Positions 1 to 5,071 of a stretch of 7,058 nt of DNA are shown piece by piece. The notes below the pieces were generated by a model. That model made no database searches and was not told where the DNA came from. It saw nothing but the letters and a program-made list of their open reading frames with translations. The DNA lies in assembly GCA_023266435.1 (NCBI GenBank), contig JAHFQF010000121.1:1-7058 (forward strand), given 5' to 3'. This DNA is from Legionellales bacterium. Lineage in GTDB: Bacteria > Pseudomonadota > Gammaproteobacteria > Berkiellales > Berkiellaceae. Position 1 is the stretch's first letter. Each line of letters opens with the position of its first letter. Made by a program: the position numbers and the translations under genes.

Positions 1-961
1 TAATAATTTAACAATATTTTTAGAAACTCAAGCCACGCAATTAATTTTACATAATCAACGTGCTGTTGGCGTGGAAACCACACAAGGCCTGTATTTAGCC
101 ACTACCGAAGTGATTGTGTGTTCAGGTGCTTTTGATACCCCCAAACTCTTAATGCTATCCGGCATAGGCCCTGCACAACATTTACGCGCTAAAGGCATTG
201 AGACATTGATTGATCTGCCTGGCGTTGGTGAAAATCTCTTAGATCATCCAGAAAGCGTCCTCAGCTGGCATTTAAAAAAGCCCATGCCACCAGAAACCAG
301 TCAAAAATACGAAGCCGCTGCTTTTATTAAATCCGAAGCCACCCTACCCTTTGCAGACATCATGCTACACATGGGATTAGAGCCTTTTGAAATGCATACC
401 AAACGCAAAGGCTATGCTTGTACCAGCAATGGTTTTTCTTTAACTCCCAATGTCACACATGCAAAAAGCCAGGGCAGCGTACGTTTACAATCCAACGATC
501 CGAGTGCTCCTCCGGTCATTGATTTTCAATACTATTGCGATCCTCAAGGTCATGATTTAAAAACGATGATCCAAGGGATTCGATCTGCGAGAGACATTGC
601 TAAGCAGCCTGCTTTGGCTGCCTGGATTGAAAAAGAATTATGCCCAGGACCCGATCTCGTTGATGATGCAGCTTTGGCTGAGTATATTAAACACACTTCT
701 AACACGGTGTATCATCCCGCCGGCACTTGCAAAATAGGCGCTGAAACGGATCGCTTTGCAGTCATCAATACTGAGTTTAAAGTCCGCGGCGTGGAAGGAT
801 TACGCATTGCAGATGCAAGCATTTTTCCACACATGATAGGCGTTAATCCTAACTTGACGGTAATGATGATTGCAGAGCGTTGTGCACGCCTGGTGGTCCA
901 GGAAGCACACCGTCATTTGGCAGAAACCGCGCAACGACCTGAACTCACTCTACCCATTTAA
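1..961 (+). CDS. GMC-family FAD-dependent oxidoreductase (choline/alcohol dehydrogenase-like), 3' part
   Basis: The open frame runs in from the left edge (first full codon at 2), so the N-terminus with the FAD-binding GxGxxG is outside the window; 319 residues are visible. A GTG at 71 lies inside the conserved domain and is not the start. The GMC signature 2, GAFDTPKLLMLSGIGP, is at 125-172. The C-terminal GMC domain follows, with the catalytic-type His in YHPAGTCKIG (His codon at 713-715) and the partner-Asn region GVNPN before MMIAERCARLV, which closes the FAD site. These match the choline dehydrogenase / alkanol dehydrogenase branch, which oxidises a primary alcohol to an aldehyde using FAD and passes electrons to the membrane chain. 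The substrate cannot be told from this fragment. The visible C-terminal domain appears complete and unbroken. The next gene begins about 90 bp downstream behind its own promoter. Confidence 0.93.
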   Translation, partial: NNLTIFLETQATQLILHNQRAVGVETTQGLYLATTEVIVCSGAFDTPKLLMLSGIGPAQHLRAKGIETLIDLPGVGENLLDHPESVLSWHLKKPMPPETSQKYEAAAFIKSEATLPFADIMLHMGLEPFEMHTKRKGYACTSNGFSLTPNVTHAKSQGSVRLQSNDPSAPPVIDFQYYCDPQGHDLKTMIQGIRSARDIAKQPALAAWIEKELCPGPDLVDDAALAEYIKHTSNTVYHPAGTCKIGAETDRFAVINTEFKVRGVEGLRIADASIFPHMIGVNPNLTVMMIAERCARLVVQEAHRHLAETAQRPELTLPI

Positions 962-993
962 GTTTATCTTAAAACTAAATTTTACCCCATTGA

Positions 994-1022
994 TTGACCT
1001 TTTGTAGTTTGCTGGTTAACAT
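994..1022 (+). promoter_or_regulatory. Putative sigma70 promoter for the 236-aa membrane protein gene
   Basis: TTGACC at 994-999 (5 of 6 to the -35 consensus) is followed by a 17-bp spacer and TAACAT at 1017-1022 (4 of 6 to the -10). Transcription would begin near 1029, about 20 bases before the ATG at 1051. A 9-bp inverted repeat, GACCTTTTG (996-1004) and CAAAAGGTC (1037-1045), has one arm on the -35 and the other on the ribosome binding site. This could be an operator or chance. No experiment supports it. Confidence 0.45.
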
Positions 1023-1050
1023 ATCATCGCTGACATCAAAAGGTCCCACT

Positions 1051-1761
1051 ATGCACACAAACCTCAAAGAAACCTTAGAAAGGCTTCAACCCGTTAGAAA
1101 ATTATTAGGGTGTGTTGAGCTGCCGATTTTAGGGCTTATTGAGCTGCTCGAGGTCATCTGGCTCTTATTAGATCAATCTTTTAAAAAACACGCTTATAAA
1201 CACTGGTTAAGTGCTATCATTTTGAAATCTCTGTTCGTTGGACTGGCAATTGCAGCAGCAACAGTCTTATTTCTGGGTATTGTGGGATTGGCTTTCCCTG
1301 TTTTGTATTTGAGCCTGGCTTGCTTAGGCTTACTGATTAAAGCCCAAACATTATACACAGAATACACAACTAAAAAAGCTGATCTGGATCCAGTCAAATC
1401 AGCCAAACGTAGGCGGCGTGAATGGTTTGAATTAAGCTTAAAAATCACTGCCTGTGTTTTCATCGGGCTCTTATTTTTTCTACCAATCGCTCAAGAAATC
1501 ATGGCTACTGCTTTGATTATTTTAGGCGTCATTTCATTGATTTCGGCATTGACTCGCCCTAAAAGAGAAACAGATTGGAATCAACTGAGCACTCAAAAAT
1601 CTGACGCACCCAAACATCACTCTGCTGACGCTGAATTAGCGTTTGCTCCTCAAAAAACGCTCTTATATCAAACGGCACTACTATCTAAAGTAAAAACTGA
1701 CGCACAATCACAAATAGGATCTTTGCTACCAATACCTACTACTTCAGCTAATAAACTCTAA
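1051..1761 (+). CDS. Multi-pass membrane protein of unknown function, 236 aa
   Basis: I do not recognise this family. The ATG at 1051 is chosen because AAAGG (1039-1043) sits 7 bases upstream. The frame also extends up to a TTG at 994, but that lies in the likely -35 box. The protein has an amphipathic N-terminal segment (1-18) and hydrophobic stretches at about 20-40, 54-77, 78-97, 131-148 and 150-168. A loop at 100-127 contains a strongly basic cluster (KRRRR, about 119-123), which by the positive-inside rule should be cytoplasmic. Residues 170-236 form a hydrophilic tail rich in Ser, Thr, Gln and Ala. There is no cleavable signal peptide and no catalytic motif. The Deg-like protease gene follows after 67 bp with no convincing terminator between, so the two may be co-transcribed; a partnership with the protease is inference. 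Confidence 0.75.
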   Translation: MHTNLKETLERLQPVRKLLGCVELPILGLIELLEVIWLLLDQSFKKHAYKHWLSAIILKSLFVGLAIAAATVLFLGIVGLAFPVLYLSLACLGLLIKAQTLYTEYTTKKADLDPVKSAKRRRREWFELSLKITACVFIGLLFFLPIAQEIMATALIILGVISLISALTRPKRETDWNQLSTQKSDAPKHHSADAELAFAPQKTLLYQTALLSKVKTDAQSQIGSLLPIPTTSANKL

Positions 1762-1828
1762 CACACTTTACAACTCACCTGAATTCACTTAAGCTTTCCG
1801 GCCTGCTTGAGCTACTTAGGAAACCATT

Positions 1829-3568
1829 ATGGCTGCTGTTGAAAGATCTATTGTTCATGTCTCTGCCCAATTTGTCGGCATTAACTATCGCAGACCCTCC
1901 TCTACCATGGAGCCACAATCAAAAACAGGATCTGGTTGGGTTGCCGATCTCTTTGAACTATCAGATTTTCAAGACAGAGACAATCCGGTGTATTTGCAAT
2001 GGATTAAAAAACTAGGCATTCCCCTGAATAAACATGGCCAGGCTCTTGTCATCGTCAGTAATGCACATGTCGTGCATCGCCAAGTTTCTCTGCAAGTCAG
2101 GCTATCTAGCTCTGCTAAAAAATATGATGCAAAAATCATTGGTATCGCACATGATCGAGACTTGGCCGTCTTAGCTGTGACTGACCCCACTTTTATTGAA
2201 AAAGTCACACCTTATCCTGTTGATCAAAAATTACCTAGTAAAGAAACCAAAATTTCTGCCTACGGGTTTGCACAAAATGGTACTGATCTGGCTTTTTCTG
2301 ATGGCGTTTTTTCAAGAACTACTAATCTAGCATATGCTTTTTCTAGGCTCCCACTCCTCAACTTAGAGGTCACTGCAGCCATCAATCCTGGTTGTAGCGG
2401 AGGAATTCTCTGTGACTCTAGCACGAATAAAGTCATTGGGGTCATACATCAAGTTTCAACAGGGGCAAATCAACAATCTTATGCGATCCCAATGATGTAT
2501 TTAAGAAATGTCGCTAGAGAGCTTTTGCTGTGTGGAAAAATAATGGGTGTGCCCACGCTCTCCATTACGACGGAATTATTACAGGATAAAAGCAAACGCA
2601 GTTTTTTTGGTTTAGAGCCTGAGGGCGAGAACGGTGTTTTTGTCAGAAAAGTAAAGTCACCCCATCAAAAGACCTTACTCCCTGGCGATATTATATTAGC
2701 AATTGATGGCCATCCGGTAAAAAGTGATGCAACGGTGAATCTTGATGGATTAAACATTGGCTTTGGCACTATTTTGCATCAGCGTTTAGTGTTTGAATCA
2801 GTGTCTGTTACTTTATTAAGAAACAAAGAAGAAATCACATTAAAAGCACCATTGAATAACGCCTGCACAGAATTAGATAAGATACCTGGATGTCCATCTG
2901 AGTATGTACCACCCTATTTATACAGACACGGTATTTTATTTACTACTTTACATGATGCATTATCAGGTTTTTATAAGAATGCTCTCGGCCAAAATACGAC
3001 GCCGGTTAATCTTTTTCAGCATATGGCAGAAAATCAATCTAAAACACCCGCAACACGTTCGGTGATTTTTATACAATTTATGGGGGGGCAAGAATTGGCA
3101 GGTTACGGCAATGAATTTGAGAATGCCGTTATCACGCATATTAATGGCCAATCTATCGTTGATATCTGGTCCGTCAAACATATTTTAGACGCACTCCCTG
3201 CTGACACACAGTATTTGTGTCTTCGCACAGAGGGCAGTGATGTAGACAACGTCATCATTCCTGTTGCTGATCAAAAACGAGAGGCTGCTTTAAAAGCACT
3301 GTATAAAGTCCACTCTCCTCTAGCATTGGTCAGTCACTTTGATTTATGGAAGAAAGCCACGCAAGTAATTGGAATCAGTCATTATCTAAGGAAGAAAAGG
3401 CAACATCCCACTTCCGAGACGTCCGAAGCTTCTACTGACTTACCCGTTACATCTAGTGATTCTCACGCAACGGCTACGAGGGATGTAACCGCTACTAGCG
3501 GTAGCGGTGATACACTGAGCCCTCCGATTAATTCAGATCAAAAGTCTCGTTTCACCATAAGCTCTTGA
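1829..3568 (+). CDS. HtrA/Deg-type serine protease with two PDZ-like regions, no signal peptide (Deg2/Deg9-like)
   Basis: The 579-aa product is a trypsin-fold protease of the S1C (HtrA/Deg) family. The ATG at 1829 has AGGAAA (1818-1823) just upstream. The protease domain spans about 1-235: GSGW at 34-37, catalytic His80 in SNAHVV, Asp111 in DRDLAVL, and Ser190 in NPGCSGG, where Cys replaces the usual Asn or Asp of GNSGG. PDZ1 lies at about 258-345 (GVFVRKV, then LLPGDIILAIDGHPV). A second, divergent PDZ-like region lies at about 365-478 (ITHINGQSIVDI). The tail 525-579 is Ser/Thr-rich and probably disordered. Domain order and motifs recall plant Deg2/Deg9 more than periplasmic DegP/DegS. No signal peptide or membrane anchor is visible, so a cytosolic or non-classically exported protein is inferred. 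An insertion of roughly 25 residues lies between GSGW and the His motif. Function as an ATP-independent quality-control or regulatory protease follows from the family; the target is unknown. Confidence 0.9.
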   Translation: MAAVERSIVHVSAQFVGINYRRPSSTMEPQSKTGSGWVADLFELSDFQDRDNPVYLQWIKKLGIPLNKHGQALVIVSNAHVVHRQVSLQVRLSSSAKKYDAKIIGIAHDRDLAVLAVTDPTFIEKVTPYPVDQKLPSKETKISAYGFAQNGTDLAFSDGVFSRTTNLAYAFSRLPLLNLEVTAAINPGCSGGILCDSSTNKVIGVIHQVSTGANQQSYAIPMMYLRNVARELLLCGKIMGVPTLSITTELLQDKSKRSFFGLEPEGENGVFVRKVKSPHQKTLLPGDIILAIDGHPVKSDATVNLDGLNIGFGTILHQRLVFESVSVTLLRNKEEITLKAPLNNACTELDKIPGCPSEYVPPYLYRHGILFTTLHDALSGFYKNALGQNTTPVNLFQHMAENQSKTPATRSVIFIQFMGGQELAGYGNEFENAVITHINGQSIVDIWSVKHILDALPADTQYLCLRTEGSDVDNVIIPVADQKREAALKALYKVHSPLALVSHFDLWKKATQVIGISHYLRKKRQHPTSETSEASTDLPVTSSDSHATATRDVTATSGSGDTLSPPINSDQKSRFTISS

Positions 3569-3600
3569 TATAATCAATCAATCTTATACTGGTGATCTAG

Positions 3601-3760
3601 ACCCAAGATGCTTCAAAATGCGTAGTTTATAGCAAAGCGGATTTAGCCAGGTGCAGTTTTCCGAACCAAGGAATAGTCGATACTATTGCGAGGTGAGGAA
3701 GGCTGCAGATGGCTAAAGTCGAGCAGCTAGGAACATGTATTTTGGAGTATCTTGGGTATA
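3601..3760. repeat. Palindromic MITE/ERIC-like element, copy 1
   Basis: First of two direct copies with a 161-bp period; by hand alignment about 135 of 160 bases match copy 2, and the last 40 or so are identical. The ends form an imperfect terminal inverted repeat: ACCCAAGATGCTTCAAAAT on the left against ATTTTGGAGTATCTTGGGT on the right. The centre is the hairpin AATAGT-CGAT-ACTATT (3672-3687), so the element can fold over nearly its full length. The left end lacks the TATA found at the other termini (it reads CTAGACCC), which suggests decay or an inexact insertion edge. It encodes no protein. The outline (tataccc, cttcaa, central hairpin, mirrored end) recalls non-autonomous palindromic repeats of other gammaproteobacteria, but I cannot name the family. 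It begins 32 bp after the protease stop codon. Confidence 0.8.
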
Positions 3761-3921
3761 TACCCAAAATACTTCGAAATGCATGGATTATGGCAAAGCG
3801 AGTTTAGTCAGATGTAGTCTTCTGAGCGGAGAAATAGTCAACACTATTGCGAGGCGAAGAAGGCTGCAGCTGGGTAAACTCGAGCAGCTAGGAACATGTA
3901 TTTTGGAGTATCTTGGGTATA
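3759..3921. repeat. Palindromic MITE/ERIC-like element, copy 2
   Basis: The second copy has the better-preserved termini TATACCCAAAATACTTCGAAA and TTTTGGAGTATCTTGGGTATA reduced to 20-base-scale inverted repeats. It is symmetrical about the central hairpin AATAGT-CAAC-ACTATT (3833-3848), whose midpoint is within a base of the midpoint of the element. Inner arms also pair: CAGATGTAGTCTTCT (about 3810-3824) with AGAAGGCTGCAGCTG (about 3858-3872), and GCGAGTTTA with TAAACTCGAGC. The junction with copy 1 is the perfect palindrome GGGTATATACCC (3754-3765), so the two copies share their terminal TATA bases. An open frame runs through this copy into the MscS gene from 3735, but the repeat is not considered coding. 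Together the copies fill the 379-bp gap between the protease and the channel gene. Confidence 0.82.
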
Positions 3922-3925
3922 TACT
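3920..3925 (+). promoter_or_regulatory. Possible -10 box at the outer edge of the repeat
   Basis: TATACT (5 of 6 to the -10 consensus) is formed where the right end of repeat copy 2 meets unique sequence. It lies 22 bases before the MscS ATG. No good -35 is present at 16-18 bp spacing, so this is only a suggestion that the element supplies part of the promoter of the downstream gene. Confidence 0.22.
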
Positions 3926-3947
3926 AATCATTTACAGTAGGCTGCCA

Positions 3948-4469
3948 ATGATGTTTTCTACAGTCCCTAATACCACACTCAGCTCAGAGATACACACTGG
4001 CTTACAATTGATTGTCGTTCTATCGCTCGGGTTGGTTGCTTTATTTTTCATTAAAAAAGTCCATCACAAAATCAAAAAAAATGTCTCTAAAAGTGCTTTA
4101 GGTGGCATTCAAATCTTAGTCACGGCACTGCGCGTGATTGTGTTACTCATTACGGCGATCACGGTGCTCTCTACACTCGGTATTAATGTCAGCACACTAC
4201 TTGCTGGATTAGGGTTATCTGGGTTTGCACTCAGTTTTGCAGCCAAAGACATTTTGGCAAATCTCCTGTCTGGTATTTTGCTACTCATTTATCGCCCGTT
4301 TAAGCTCCATCAAAGCATCGAGGTGGATACTTTCAGAGGTGAGGTCATCAGTATGGATTTAAAATACGTGACCTTACAACAAAAAGACTTCTCCAGTATC
4401 ATGATTCCTAACTCCATTATTTTGAGTAAAATCGTGACTATTCATCCAAAAATTCAAACGAAGATCTAA
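3948..4469 (+). CDS. Short MscS-family mechanosensitive ion channel protein, 173 aa
   Basis: An inner-membrane channel subunit of the MscS family, which opens under membrane tension to release solutes. The start is taken as ATG 3948 (or the adjacent ATG 3951), preceded by AGTAGG (3936-3941). The frame is open further upstream, but only through the repeat element. Hydrophobic segments lie at about 18-35 and 53-76. A pore-lining TM3 spans about 82-116, with GLSGFALSFAAKDILANL, then SGILLLIYRPF, the most conserved MscS stretch. The beta domain follows (GEVISMDLKYVTL, then MIPNSIIL, about 130-160). The protein ends shortly after this, at TKI. E. coli MscS is 286 aa, so the large C-terminal alpha/beta vestibule domain (about 100 residues) is absent. 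No continuation is visible in other frames after the stop, so this looks like a genuinely short variant or an old deletion. Family confidence is high; channel activity is uncertain. Confidence 0.88.
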   Translation: MMFSTVPNTTLSSEIHTGLQLIVVLSLGLVALFFIKKVHHKIKKNVSKSALGGIQILVTALRVIVLLITAITVLSTLGINVSTLLAGLGLSGFALSFAAKDILANLLSGILLLIYRPFKLHQSIEVDTFRGEVISMDLKYVTLQQKDFSSIMIPNSIILSKIVTIHPKIQTKI

Positions 4470-4476
4470 TGCCCCC

Positions 4477-4505
4477 TTGACTTATGTCAGCCCAAATAGT
4501 AATAT
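4477..4505 (+). promoter_or_regulatory. Putative sigma70 promoter for the 157-aa gene
   Basis: TTGACT (4477-4482, 5 of 6) is followed by a 17-bp spacer and TAATAT (4500-4505, 4 of 6). The predicted start of transcription near 4512 gives a leader of about 27 bases that carries the strong Shine-Dalgarno GAGGAA (4525-4530). The promoter begins 8 bases after the stop codon of the channel gene, so the 157-aa gene can be expressed independently. Confidence 0.5.
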
Positions 4506-4538
4506 GAGTAACTTACTACATGGCGAGGAATAAAAATC

Positions 4539-5012
4539 ATGGCTAAATCATTTTTTACAGATAGCAAGGGTAACTGGCGCGGTGAAAGTAAACGTACCAC
4601 CCTTTGGTGGGGTATGCTCGCTGCAGGTGTTGGATTCGGTGGAGTCATTGGATCATTGATCCCTGTACCTGTCGTTGGTACCCTTTTAGGCATGGCAATT
4701 GGTGCTTATATCAGCTCAATCATTCATCACAAAGTGTGTGAAAATGCCTTAAAAGACGAAATTGATCCCGTCATGCAAAATACCAATGGCGTTGCTTCAA
4801 TGACAGCAAAAGCTAAAGGTTTCTTCGCGGGTCTAAAAGCAGTTTTTTCGGGTAAATCAGATGATGAGGTTGTGGAGGAAGCAGTGGCTAGCCATGCTCG
4901 CACCACCAATAGACACTGGTTTAAATCTACTTTCTGGACCGGCCCTGTGCGCCAGGCAGACAAAGCCGTAGAGGAAACTGGTGATTTTTTCAAGAAAAAA
5001 CTCCATATCTAA
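4539..5012 (+). CDS. Small glycine-zipper membrane protein of unknown function, 157 aa
   Basis: I do not recognise a named family. The ATG at 4539 is set by GAGGAA at 4525-4530, 8 bases upstream. The N-terminal 22 residues are polar and basic. A hydrophobic, glycine-rich region follows (about 22-62) that could form one long or two short membrane helices broken at IPVPVVG. It contains GxxxG spacings, including G47, G51 and G55 and G34/G38, typical of tightly packed glycine-zipper helices. The remainder (63-157) is soluble and charged, with an acidic patch DDEVVEE (108-114) and a Lys-rich C-terminus (FFKKKLHI). There is no cleavable signal peptide. The gene has its own likely promoter and ends 18 bases before a strong terminator, so it is probably monocistronic or the last gene of its unit. 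The role is unknown. Confidence 0.75.
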   Translation: MAKSFFTDSKGNWRGESKRTTLWWGMLAAGVGFGGVIGSLIPVPVVGTLLGMAIGAYISSIIHHKVCENALKDEIDPVMQNTNGVASMTAKAKGFFAGLKAVFSGKSDDEVVEEAVASHARTTNRHWFKSTFWTGPVRQADKAVEETGDFFKKKLHI

Positions 5013-5030
5013 CTTTATAACGCCACATCA

Positions 5031-5066
5031 AAAAACCCGGACTGAGCTTTGCCAACCCGGGTTTTT
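5031..5066. terminator. Bidirectional Rho-independent terminator
   Basis: AAAAACCCGG (5031-5040) and CCGGGTTTTT (5057-5066) form a perfect 10-bp stem around a 16-base loop. The T run serves the rightward 157-aa gene, which stops at 5012. The A run becomes a U run on the other strand and serves the leftward gene, which stops at 5072. Its position between two convergent stop codons supports use in both directions. Confidence 0.9.
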
Positions 5067-5071
5067 GTTTT

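Noticed and set aside
994..1050. Upstream TTG start for the 236-aa membrane protein
   Set aside because: The TTG is the likely -35 box, and the ATG at 1051 has a proper ribosome binding site.
1194..1463. Leftward open frame of 89 codons
   Set aside because: It is antisense to the hydrophobic core of the membrane protein gene, with no ribosome site or recognisable product.
1788..1811. Hairpin CTTAAGC / GCTTGAG before the protease gene as a terminator
   Set aside because: The stem has a mismatch, a 10-base loop and no T tract on the rightward strand.
3735..3947. N-terminal extension of the MscS-type protein (71 extra codons)
   Set aside because: It lies almost wholly in repeat copy 2 and the end of copy 1; the sequence is not channel-like, and a better start with a ribosome site is at 3948.
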